Below, in pieces: positions 1-5,840 of a DNA stretch of 9,286 nt. The stretch comes from Dehalococcoidales bacterium. GTDB taxonomy: Bacteria; Chloroflexota; Dehalococcoidia; Dehalococcoidales; JAQTVP01. A program made the position numbers and the translations under genes. The stretch spans positions 1 to 9,286 of the forward strand of contig JAQTVP010000058.1 in the NCBI GenBank assembly GCA_028707015.1, written 5' to 3'. Positions within the stretch are counted from its first letter, which is position 1, and each line of letters starts with the position of its first letter. The notes beneath the pieces are model-generated. The model made no database searches, was not told the DNA's origin, and saw nothing but the letters and a program-made list of their open reading frames with translations.

Positions 1-91
1 CATCGGGCTGGTTTTATTCATTATTACTCTGGTGGTTAATTTGATTGCTGAGAAGGTTCTGGAACGCCAGAAAAGGAAATTTGCGAGGTAG
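1..91 (+). CDS. pstC: Phosphate ABC transporter permease PstC, C-terminal end (partial)
   Basis: An open frame entering from the left edge (first full codon at position 2) ends at TAG 89-91. The 29 visible residues are a hydrophobic helix (IGLVLFIITLVVNLIAE) followed by a basic tail (KVLERQKRKFAR), as at the cytoplasmic end of an ABC transporter permease. The identity rests mainly on context: pstA begins 2 nt downstream, and pstC normally precedes pstA in pstSCAB-phoU operons. PstC and PstA together form the membrane channel for inorganic phosphate import. The stop region (GAGGTAG) also serves as ribosome-binding sequence for pstA, so the two are probably translationally coupled. The rest of the gene, and any pstS, lie outside the window. 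Confidence 0.75.
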   Translation, partial: IGLVLFIITLVVNLIAEKVLERQKRKFAR

Positions 92-93
92 TT

Positions 94-954
94 TTGGCTA
101 AAAGGACAATATCAAAAAGACAATTATCACAGCGTGTCGCTTTCGGATTACTGATAGCTGCTACTATTTTAGTTGTTGTTCCGGTTGTGTTTATTATTGT
201 ACAGATAATTATCAGCGGTGCTGATGCTATTAGCTGGGAATTCTTAACCCAATCGCCATCACAAGCGGGTAAAGCCGGTGGTATTTTCCCGGCCATTGTG
301 GGCACATTTTTACTTATGTTGGGTACTATTATTTTTGCTTTACCACTGGGTGTGATGGCGGGAATTTATCTTGCGGAGTATGCCACAGCTAACTGGATTA
401 CGCGCTCTATTAACCTGGCAATAATAAATCTGGCAGGAGTACCCAGTATTGTCTATGGTCTGTTTGGGCTGGGCATATTTGTATTGACATTTAATTTTGG
501 GATGTCATTACTTTCTGCGAGTCTTACCTTGGCCTGTCAGGCATTAGCTATGACAGTAACTACTTCTCGTGAAGCAATACTTACGGTACCCAGAGAATAC
601 AGTGAAGGCAGCTTAGCTGTGGGGGTTACTAAATGGCAAACTATCAGGCATATTGTTTTGCCACAGGCTTTACCAGGAATTATTACCGGAGCAGTTTTGG
701 CCATGAGTCGTGCTGCGGGAGAAACAGCGCCAATATTAGTTGTGGGAGCGGCTTTTCTCGTTCCTGGTCTACCCCAGTCTCCATTTGATCAATTTATGGC
801 GTTACCTTATCATTTGTATACTGTTTCAGCACATGTACCGGGTATGTCAAAGAGTATCATCTGGGGAGTTGCCCTGGTTTTACTGGTGGTAGTCTTGTCT
901 TTTAATATACTGGCTACGGTGATTAGAATAAAAACCCGCCAGCGGAGGACTTAA
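94..954 (+). CDS. pstA: Phosphate ABC transporter permease PstA
   Basis: This 286-residue protein is an integral membrane subunit of the high-affinity phosphate importer PstSCAB, and pairs with PstC to form the translocation channel. It has a basic N-terminus, a first helix at about residues 15-40, and further helices at about 65-95, 108-133, 138-155, 195-220 and 250-277, which is the usual six-helix permease layout. The ABC permease EAA loop that docks on the ATPase is visible at about residues 171-195 (EGSLAVGVTKWQTI, then LPQALPGI), followed by the conserved SRAAGETAPIL segment typical of PstA. The start is TTG at 94, chosen because GAGGT sits just upstream and the frame fits tightly behind pstC. 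The gene lies 2 nt after pstC and 4 nt before pstB, so all are one operon. Length is normal for the family. Confidence 0.95.
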   Translation: MAKRTISKRQLSQRVAFGLLIAATILVVVPVVFIIVQIIISGADAISWEFLTQSPSQAGKAGGIFPAIVGTFLLMLGTIIFALPLGVMAGIYLAEYATANWITRSINLAIINLAGVPSIVYGLFGLGIFVLTFNFGMSLLSASLTLACQALAMTVTTSREAILTVPREYSEGSLAVGVTKWQTIRHIVLPQALPGIITGAVLAMSRAAGETAPILVVGAAFLVPGLPQSPFDQFMALPYHLYTVSAHVPGMSKSIIWGVALVLLVVVLSFNILATVIRIKTRQRRT

Positions 955-958
955 TTTT

Positions 959-1777
959 ATGGAATTGAATCAGGTGTTATTTGATAAAGAGAAAGTGGTT
1001 GAACTAGGCGAAGTAAAACTGAAAACCGAAGGTGTGAGTCTGTATTACAGAAATTTCCAAGCGTTACGAAATATCAGTCTGGAGATACCTGATCGTGCAA
1101 TTACTGCAATTATCGGGCCATCAGGCTGTGGAAAATCCTCTTTCCTTAGATTATTTAACCGAATGAATGACTTGATTGGCGGTGCTCGGGTAGAAGGTAA
1201 GGTCGAGTTTGATGATATCTCTATTTATGAAGATGCAATTGATGTTGTTGAACTCAGAAAAAAAGTTGGTATGGTGTTCCAGAGACCCAACCCGTTTCCG
1301 ATGTCTGTATTTGAAAATATTGCCTTCGGCCCCAAGCGTCATGGTAAGAAAAATCGTAAGGAGATGGAAGAGATAATAGAAAGGAGTTTGAAACAGGCTG
1401 CACTCTGGGACGACGTAAAAGACAAACTGAACCAATCGGCATTGGCTCTCTCCGGGGGGCAACAGCAGCGGTTATGCATTGCCCGGGTGCTGGCGGTGGA
1501 ACCGGAAGTTATTCTGATGGATGAACCGTGTAGTGCCCTTGACCCGATAGCTACATTGAAAATTGAAGATCTTATGCGGGAATTAAGCCAGGATTATACA
1601 ATTATTATTGTTACGCATAATATGCAGCAGGCGGCACGTGTTTCTGATATATCTGCCTTTTTTATGATGGAGGAGGATAGAGCCGGTATTTTGGTGGAAA
1701 AAGGGCTTACATCTGAGATATTTACTAATCCAAAAGATAAACGTACGGAGGATTATATTACCGGACGTTTTGGCTAA
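959..1777 (+). CDS. pstB: Phosphate ABC transporter ATP-binding protein PstB
   Basis: This is the cytoplasmic ATPase that powers phosphate import through PstC/PstA. The 272 residues contain all ABC ATPase motifs: Walker A GPSGCGKS at 53-60, Q-loop Gln108 within VFQRPNPFPMSV (characteristic of PstB), signature LSGGQQQR at 164-171, Walker B VILMDEP with catalytic Glu189, D-loop SALDP at 192-196, and switch His220 in VTHNMQQA. The C-terminal FTNPKDKRTEDYITGRFG is also the typical PstB ending. About 20 extra residues precede the core domain, within normal variation. The ATG at 959 is preceded by CGGAGGAC at a good distance. The gene begins 4 nt after pstA and is followed 20 nt later by phoU, so it is part of the same operon, normally induced by phosphate starvation. 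No Pho box can be seen because the operon start is outside the window. Confidence 0.97.
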   Translation: MELNQVLFDKEKVVELGEVKLKTEGVSLYYRNFQALRNISLEIPDRAITAIIGPSGCGKSSFLRLFNRMNDLIGGARVEGKVEFDDISIYEDAIDVVELRKKVGMVFQRPNPFPMSVFENIAFGPKRHGKKNRKEMEEIIERSLKQAALWDDVKDKLNQSALALSGGQQQRLCIARVLAVEPEVILMDEPCSALDPIATLKIEDLMRELSQDYTIIIVTHNMQQAARVSDISAFFMMEEDRAGILVEKGLTSEIFTNPKDKRTEDYITGRFG

Positions 1778-1797
1778 AACCGAGTGGGGGTTTAATT

Positions 1798-2466
1798 ATG
1801 GAAATGCGAACTAATTTTCACAAGAAAATGCGGGGAATTCAGGATGAAATTATGGTATTGGGAAATATGGCTGAGGTGGCTATCTCCCAATCTGTTGATG
1901 CTTTAAAGAATAGAAATCTGATACTGGCTCACCAGATAATCAATGACGATATTAAGATAAATCGGAAGAGATATGAAATAGAAGAAAAGTGTACCCAATT
2001 GATTGCTACACAACAACCGATGGCTAGTGACCTGAGGACTATGATTTGTGTGCTTAATATTATTACTGAATTAGAAAGAATCGGAGATTATGCTGAAGGT
2101 ATAGCTAAGATTGTGATAATGATTGGTGATGAACCACCTTTGAAGCCCCTCATTGATATTCCCCGTATGGCCGATAAAATAATCCAGATGCTACGGCAAA
2201 GCCTGGATGCCTTTGTACAGCGTAATGCAGAGGCTGCAATCCAGGTAGTTGATGAAGATGATGAGATTGATAATCTCTATAATCAGGTCTTTAGAGAATT
2301 GTTAACTTTTATGATAGAAGATCCGAGAACTATTACCAGAGCAACCCGCCTTATCTGGGTAGCGCATAATCTGGAACGTAGTGCGGATAGAGTTACTAAT
2401 ATCTGCGAACGCATAGTCTTTATTGTTACTGGTAAGATGCAAGAAATTGGAGCTTCCAATTATTAA
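1798..2466 (+). CDS. phoU: Phosphate signalling protein PhoU
   Basis: This 222-residue all-helical cytoplasmic protein is of normal PhoU length. PhoU proteins bind metals and link the phosphate transporter PstSCAB to the PhoR-type sensor kinase, keeping the Pho regulon off when phosphate is plentiful. The two pseudo-repeated three-helix bundles each carry the conserved metal-binding E/D-rich helix: ELERIGDYAEGI at residues 91-102 and NLERSADRVTNI at 191-202. The family motif QQPMASDLR is seen at 72-80. The start ATG follows a G-rich Shine-Dalgarno-like stretch (GTGGGGGT). It is the last gene of the pst operon: about 110 nt later a strong terminator closes the unit. No PhoR/PhoB pair is visible in the window. 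Confidence 0.96.
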   Translation: MEMRTNFHKKMRGIQDEIMVLGNMAEVAISQSVDALKNRNLILAHQIINDDIKINRKRYEIEEKCTQLIATQQPMASDLRTMICVLNIITELERIGDYAEGIAKIVIMIGDEPPLKPLIDIPRMADKIIQMLRQSLDAFVQRNAEAAIQVVDEDDEIDNLYNQVFRELLTFMIEDPRTITRATRLIWVAHNLERSADRVTNICERIVFIVTGKMQEIGASNY

Positions 2467-2579
2467 AACAAGTACCTTGATGATTGATAAATTTTCTTCA
2501 GCCGTATTCTTGTTATATAGATAAAAATGCCATCATCTCTATCCGTTATGAGATAATCTAACTGATTTGTTTAAAGATA

Positions 2580-2605
2580 AAAGGGAGCATTTATGCTCCC
2601 TTTTT
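2580..2605 (+). terminator. Rho-independent terminator of the pst-phoU operon, probably bidirectional
   Basis: A perfect inverted repeat, AAAGGGAGCAT at 2580-2590 and ATGCTCCCTTT at 2593-2603, is followed by a T run to 2605. It lies about 110 nt after the phoU stop. Read on the other strand the hairpin is followed by TTTTATC, so it may also terminate the convergent gene at 2654-3010. The core GGGAGCATTTATGCTC recurs almost exactly in the terminator at 5722-5754. Confidence 0.9.
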
Positions 2606-2653
2606 AGTTATTTGACATCTGTTTATTTTGTGACTGGAGTAATGCTCTTTCTG

Positions 2654-3010
2654 CTAAATACCTAAATTCTTTTTAATAAGTTCTGTAAGTAAAATCAACC
2701 ATATCTGGATAGACGCACCACCAACCTGTTTGACTTTATCCTTGGCCTGATTCCATATTTGATTTTCACGTGCATAATCTAAAAATTCGTGCCCAGCCCA
2801 AGTTAAGCGTATTATCATTGCTTCCGGACTTGTATTAGTAAAATCTGTAATATCAGTTGTTATGGCCAAGCCCGCTTCGCCCAATAAAGTAGCATGGTAG
2901 CCTATTTGTTCTTGGGTATAACCATCTATCTCTATTGAGGGAGCAAACCCAGATGAGTTTGCTTCAATTGCCAAGAGCATCTTACGTATTAAATCCATAT
3001 CACGTTTCAT
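2654..3010 (-). CDS. Small DUF2513-family protein
   Basis: This 118-residue protein resembles the DUF2513 family in its opening MKRDMDLIRKMLLAIE and in the GYTQEQIGYHATLLGEAGLA segment (about residues 30-50). That pattern reads like a winged-helix or small regulator-like fold, followed by RLTWAGHEFLDYARE (about 68-82), a typical end-of-domain helix. The last 20 or so residues (IQIWLILLTELIKKNL) are hydrophobic or amphipathic. Proteins of this type often occur as accessory, phage- or defence-associated genes, and their molecular function is not established. It is the only convincing - strand gene, convergent with phoU and divergent from the heliorhodopsin gene. I see no strong Shine-Dalgarno before the ATG at 3010. 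The family call is from memory of the sequence pattern. Confidence 0.72.
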   Translation of the reverse strand: MKRDMDLIRKMLLAIEANSSGFAPSIEIDGYTQEQIGYHATLLGEAGLAITTDITDFTNTSPEAMIIRLTWAGHEFLDYARENQIWNQAKDKVKQVGGASIQIWLILLTELIKKNLGI

Positions 3011-3116
3011 ATCAATATCGGTATAAGCATATCATATCTTCTAGTTCAGTTTATAGAGTAAAATCTTTGTTGCCTTTTATCAGCGAAATCGGAACGATAT
3101 TAGTTATTTTGTATGA

Positions 3117-3145
3117 TTGACATTTAAATACTGATGTAATAAAGT
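3117..3145 (+). promoter_or_regulatory. Predicted sigma-70-type promoter of the heliorhodopsin cluster
   Basis: A perfect -35 box TTGACA (3117-3122) is followed after 17 nt by TAAAGT (3140-3145), a four-of-six match to TATAAT. Transcription would begin near 3152 and give a leader of about 40 nt before the start codon at 3193. The same architecture (TTGACA, 17 nt, TAAACT) is found at 5761-5789. An alternative -10, TGTAAT at 3135-3140, would leave too short a spacer. Confidence 0.55.
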
Positions 3146-3177
3146 CGTCAGATTAGAATTAATCGGTCATATTGGTT

Positions 3178-3186
3178 AGAGGAGGT
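3178..3186 (+). promoter_or_regulatory. Ribosome-binding site that fixes the heliorhodopsin start
   Basis: AGAGGAGGT lies 6 nt before ATG 3193. The same reading frame is open to TTG 3172, but that codon lies upstream of this strong Shine-Dalgarno, so the seven extra residues are not expected to be made. Confidence 0.85.
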
Positions 3187-3192
3187 ATTAAT

Positions 3193-3966
3193 ATGAGTTA
3201 CCAAGATCATTTTGGCAGATTACGTCTCTATAATGGGTTTATGGGGTTATTGCATCTGATTCAAGCGGGCGCAGTATTCGTTTTGAGTAATGATTTTACG
3301 ATACCGATAACAACTTCACTGGTCAGGTATATGCCCGAAACGGATAAACTGGGGCCAGTTACCGAAAATTATGCAGATTTACCGTTGGGGCCAATGGTAG
3401 CTATATTCCTGCTACTATCAGCAATTGCTCATTTTACTGTTATTTTACCGGGAGTATTTGGCTGGTACACAGGTAATTTGGGAAAGGGCATTAACTATGC
3501 CCGCTGGTTTGAGTATTCGCTTAGCGCATCTTTGATGATTGTCCTTATTGGTATGCTATGTGGTCTTTATGATCTGGCCGCACTTATTATGGCATTTGTA
3601 TTAACCGCGGTGATGAATCTATGCGGGCTGATGATGGAACTGCATAACCAGGTTACCGAGAAGACTAATTGGACTTCCTATACAATAGGCTGTATTGCTG
3701 GTATTACTCCCTGGATTGCCATTGGTATTTATTTCTTCGGTTCGCTGATAACCGCAGAAAATGTGGTGCCTAAGTTTGTGTACGTTATTCTGCCTACATT
3801 ATTTGTGTTTTTCTTTAGTTTTGCCCTGAATATGTTACTGCAATATAAGAAAATCGGACCGTGGCGTGACTATCTCTTTGGTGAGCGCATGTATGTGCTG
3901 CTTAGCCTGGTTGCTAAATCAGCATTAGCCTGGCAGGTATTTGCTGGTACATTAAGACCGGTTTAG
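3193..3966 (+). CDS. Heliorhodopsin (retinal-binding seven-helix photoreceptor)
   Basis: The 257-residue protein has seven hydrophobic segments (about 12-32, 66-86, 104-124, 127-148, 163-183, 193-216, 232-254). The hallmarks of heliorhodopsin, as I recall them from the reference protein 48C12, are present: TM3 ARWFEYSLSASLMIVLIG with Arg104 and Schiff-base counterion Glu107; His21 and His80 inside the bundle; GCIAGITPWIAI in TM5; VPKFVYVI in TM6; LQYKKIGPW in the TM6-7 loop; and GERMYVLLSLVAKSALAW in TM7 with retinal-lysine Lys242 in the SxxxK context (type-1 pumps have DxxxK there). Heliorhodopsins sit with the N-terminus inside the cell, bind all-trans retinal and have slow photocycles. No ion pumping is known for most; signalling or enzyme regulation is proposed. 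The gene starts a + strand cluster, 60 nt ahead of a peroxiredoxin with no terminator between. Confidence 0.97.
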   Translation: MSYQDHFGRLRLYNGFMGLLHLIQAGAVFVLSNDFTIPITTSLVRYMPETDKLGPVTENYADLPLGPMVAIFLLLSAIAHFTVILPGVFGWYTGNLGKGINYARWFEYSLSASLMIVLIGMLCGLYDLAALIMAFVLTAVMNLCGLMMELHNQVTEKTNWTSYTIGCIAGITPWIAIGIYFFGSLITAENVVPKFVYVILPTLFVFFFSFALNMLLQYKKIGPWRDYLFGERMYVLLSLVAKSALAWQVFAGTLRPV

Positions 3967-4010
3967 TAAAAAATCCGGTAAAGATTTGTGGTGAATAGAA
4001 TAAACACAAA

Positions 4011-4018
4011 AAGGAGGT
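4011..4018 (+). promoter_or_regulatory. Ribosome-binding site that fixes the peroxiredoxin start
   Basis: AAGGAGGT, a near-perfect Shine-Dalgarno, lies 8 nt before ATG 4027. The frame is open upstream to GTG 3988, but the 13 additional codons contain this site, so ATG 4027 is the preferred start. Confidence 0.85.
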
Positions 4019-4026
4019 TAATTGCT

Positions 4027-4500
4027 ATGCCAGAGAGTAATAAGCAAATACAACAAGGTGAAACAGCATCCGATTTCACATTGAAAGACCAGAATAGACA
4101 AGATTTTAAATTATCAGACGTAAAAAATAAAAAAATACTACTTTCCTTTCATCCATTGGCATGGACCAGTGTGTGCGCTAAACAAATGCAGTCACTAGAA
4201 GCAAATATAGATACATTTGCTTCCTTGAATACCATTGCAGTAGGCATCAGTGTTGATTCGGTGCCAACCAAGAAATCCTGGGCTGAAAATCTAGGGATAA
4301 AACACACGCAACTATTATCTGATTTCTGGCCTCATGGTTATGTTGCCCAACTATACGGCATATTTAGAGAAGATGATGGATTCTCTGAGAGAGTAAATAT
4401 AATAATAGATGAAAATAATAAAATCATGTTTTCAAAAGTTTACCCGTTAGGAGAGCTGCCTGATATCCAAGAAATCATTCAAGTGCTGGAGAATATATAA
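4027..4500 (+). CDS. Peroxiredoxin of the AhpC/TSA type, one-cysteine form
   Basis: The 157-residue protein has a thioredoxin-fold peroxiredoxin sequence: GETASDFTLKDQNRQDFKLS at 11-30, then the active site FHPLAWTSVC with the PxxxTxxC pattern and peroxidatic Cys50, VGISVDSVPTKKSWAENLG at 72-90, and Arg122 (ERVNIIID), which fits the conserved active-site arginine. These enzymes reduce hydrogen peroxide or organic peroxides in the cytoplasm. Cys50 is the only cysteine, so there is no resolving cysteine in the chain. The sulfenic acid must be reduced by another thiol or carrier, as in AhpE-type or 1-Cys enzymes. No signal peptide is seen. The gene follows the heliorhodopsin by 60 nt without a terminator and is probably co-transcribed with it. 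The donor is not identified; the iron redox proteins further along are possible but unproven partners. Confidence 0.93.
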   Translation: MPESNKQIQQGETASDFTLKDQNRQDFKLSDVKNKKILLSFHPLAWTSVCAKQMQSLEANIDTFASLNTIAVGISVDSVPTKKSWAENLGIKHTQLLSDFWPHGYVAQLYGIFREDDGFSERVNIIIDENNKIMFSKVYPLGELPDIQEIIQVLENI

Positions 4501-4588
4501 ACGGCGAGGGCTAATAGATAGTATTTAAGACAGTTATCCGAGTAATAGAGAAAAATTAGCAGTCTTTAAATGCTATAAGGAAATCAGG

Positions 4589-5284
4589 ATGGGGGTGGTG
4601 AGGATGAGAAAAATAATTAATTGTAAAGTTATTATTTATATGGTTTTTTCAGTGGCCATAGTTGCTGCTAACAGTTGTGACGAAGGTAGAGTTATATGTG
4701 AAACGGAAGAATTGGAACATGCAGAAATCCGAGAATATGAAGGCGAGAAACTCTCGTCAGTCAGTGATTTTAGAGAGAACTCTATCAGAGGTCCACAGTA
4801 TATAAATATAGAAAATTATCAACTTGAGATCAGCGGGCTTGTTGAGCATCTGGGAGATTATACTTATGATGAAATTACCGATGGTTACCAGCATTACCAG
4901 AAAATGGTAACACTGGATTGTGTAGAAGGATGGAGTGTGGATATTTTCTGGGAAGGTATACTTATTAGAGACTTAATAAACCCATCCAAGCCATTACCCG
5001 ATGCCAAAGTGGTAATATTTCATGCCTATGATGGCTACTCCACCTCTTTTCCGATCGATTACATATTAGATAACGATATTATAATGGCTTATAAGATGAA
5101 TGGAATTGATTTGCCAACGGAGAGAGGATATCCTTTTCAGCTGGTAGCCGAAAGTAAATGGGGCTATAAATGGATAAAATGGATAACCAGGATAGAATTA
5201 TCTGATGACACCAGTTACGAAGGTTTTTGGGAGAGCAGAGGTTATTCTAACACTGGAGACCTGGATGAAAACTTTTTAAAATAG
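4589..5284 (+). CDS. MsrP/sulfite-oxidase-like molybdopterin-binding oxidoreductase
   Basis: The 231 residues match the oxidoreductase molybdopterin-binding domain (sulfite oxidase family, MsrP/YedY-like). Seen in order are YQLEISGLVEHLGDYTYDEI (77-96), LDCVEGWSVDIFWEGI with molybdenum-ligand Cys111, FHAYDGYSTSFP (144-155), a YKMNGIDLP segment, GYPFQLVAESKWGYKWIKWI (180-199) and GFWESRGYS near the end. Family members reduce methionine sulfoxide or related S/N-oxides, or oxidise sulfite. Substrate cannot be told here. The N-terminus is a hydrophobic helix (about 11-28) ending in AANSC (Cys30), an imperfect lipobox, so it may be a lipoprotein or membrane-anchored outside the cell. There is no twin-arginine motif, although family members are usually exported by Tat. 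Start is ATG 4589 (AAGGA upstream) or ATG 4604. The stop overlaps the next start by 1 nt. Confidence 0.88.
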   Translation: MGVVRMRKIINCKVIIYMVFSVAIVAANSCDEGRVICETEELEHAEIREYEGEKLSSVSDFRENSIRGPQYINIENYQLEISGLVEHLGDYTYDEITDGYQHYQKMVTLDCVEGWSVDIFWEGILIRDLINPSKPLPDAKVVIFHAYDGYSTSFPIDYILDNDIIMAYKMNGIDLPTERGYPFQLVAESKWGYKWIKWITRIELSDDTSYEGFWESRGYSNTGDLDENFLK

Positions 5285-5535
5285 TGAAAAAGATAACTTT
5301 TAAAAAATTATTCAAGAAAATAATACACTGGTTATTAACTGTTTCGGTCATATTATATTTACTTACTGGTTTTGGTATTACCGAATTCAGAACCGTTGAA
5401 CGGATAACCTTTGGATTGTTAACTAAGACTCTATCATTCAAGATTCACAATAATATCTGGATTCCTTTTATAATTCTACTCGGTTTACATATTTTCTTTA
5501 CATTGGTCAAAAAAAAGAAAAAATGGAATGAATAG
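5284..5535 (+). CDS. Small two-helix membrane protein, DUF4405-like, possible b-haem partner of the molybdenum enzyme
   Basis: The 83-residue protein starts at a GTG whose G is the last base of the upstream stop codon (TAGTG), so it is translationally coupled to the molybdopterin protein. It has a lysine-rich N-terminus, TM1 (about 14-32: HWLLTVSVILYLLTGFGI), a short loop, TM2 (about 58-75: IWIPFIILLGLHIFFTLV) and a lysine-rich tail. His15 at the start of TM1 and His69 in TM2, plus His55 before it, are placed as axial haem b ligands are in DUF4405 and cytochrome b561/YedZ-type helices. In MsrPQ systems the molybdenum protein is paired with a haem membrane subunit (MsrQ, six helices) that feeds it electrons from quinol. 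This may be a minimal analogue. Haem binding is inferred only; a single chain would supply half of a four-helix bundle. Confidence 0.68.
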   Translation: MKKITFKKLFKKIIHWLLTVSVILYLLTGFGITEFRTVERITFGLLTKTLSFKIHNNIWIPFIILLGLHIFFTLVKKKKKWNE

Positions 5536-5721
5536 CAGGTAGATTCTAAATGTATTTTCCCTTATGAGATTATGTACTTTGTAACGGGAGCTGCCTAACA
5601 GGTCAGTGGCTGTAGATAATAATACTTAATTATGAAGTATCTTAAGAAGGATATTTTTTAATAAATATAAGACCAGTTATTAATATTCGTACAATAATAG
5701 CTATAAATTTATAGTAGTAAT

Positions 5722-5754
5722 AAAGAAGGGAGTATTTATGCTCTCCCTTCTTTT
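5722..5754 (+). terminator. Rho-independent terminator closing the heliorhodopsin cluster
   Basis: The stem AAAGAAGGGAG (5722-5732) pairs with CTCCCTTCTTT (5743-5753) around a 10-nt loop, and the T run continues to 5754. It lies about 190 nt after the last gene of the cluster. It resembles the terminator at 2580-2605 in both stem and loop (GGGAG, then ATTTATGCTC). Confidence 0.85.
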
Positions 5755-5760
5755 GCTTTA

Positions 5761-5789
5761 TTGACAATCATTCCCCTTGGAATTAAACT
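5761..5789 (+). promoter_or_regulatory. Predicted sigma-70-type promoter of the rubredoxin fusion gene
   Basis: TTGACA at 5761-5766 and TAAACT at 5784-5789 are separated by 17 nt, directly after the terminator T run and about 50 nt before the start codon at 5841. The -35 is a perfect match to consensus and the -10 matches four of six. Confidence 0.55.
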
Positions 5790-5840
5790 CGGAATTCATT
5801 ATCTGAAATGGTTTAAAAAAAGAAGAAAGGAGATTGCACA

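Larger units (their letters stand above)
5536..5840 (+). other. Intergenic region holding a terminator and a promoter
   Basis: The 305 nt between the DUF4405-like gene and the rubredoxin fusion contain no plausible coding frame. AT-rich sequence with a small inverted repeat (ATACTT at 5622-5627 and AAGTAT at 5635-5640) is followed by the terminator at 5722-5754 and the promoter at 5761-5789. A Shine-Dalgarno AAAGGAG at 5826-5832 lies 8 nt before the ATG of the next gene. No riboswitch or RNA gene is recognised. Confidence 0.7.

Noticed and set aside
1151..1462. Open frames on the - strand inside pstB
   Set aside because: They are antisense to an intact ABC ATPase with all motifs, have no recognisable domains and no Shine-Dalgarno.
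2612..2640. TTGACA at 2612-2617 as a + strand promoter
   Set aside because: The -10 position 17 nt later reads TGGAGT, which is not a plausible -10 box, and the only gene downstream lies on the opposite strand.
3172..3192. N-terminal extension of the heliorhodopsin from TTG 3172
   Set aside because: The strong Shine-Dalgarno AGAGGAGGT lies inside the extension, 6 nt before ATG 3193, and the shorter form matches the family N-terminus.
3957..3979. Inverted repeat ACCGG/CCGGT spanning the heliorhodopsin stop codon, as a terminator
   Set aside because: The stem is only 5 bp with a 13-nt loop and no T run, so it is unlikely to separate the heliorhodopsin and peroxiredoxin transcripts.
3988..4026. 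N-terminal extension of the peroxiredoxin from GTG 3988
   Set aside because: AAGGAGGT at 4011-4018 lies within it at ideal distance from ATG 4027, and the added 13 residues are not peroxiredoxin-like.
4524..4570. Inverted repeat TTTAAGAC/GTCTTTAAA between the peroxiredoxin and molybdopterin genes
   Set aside because: The arms are AT-rich, imperfect and about 30 nt apart with no following T run, so there is no good case for a terminator or operator.
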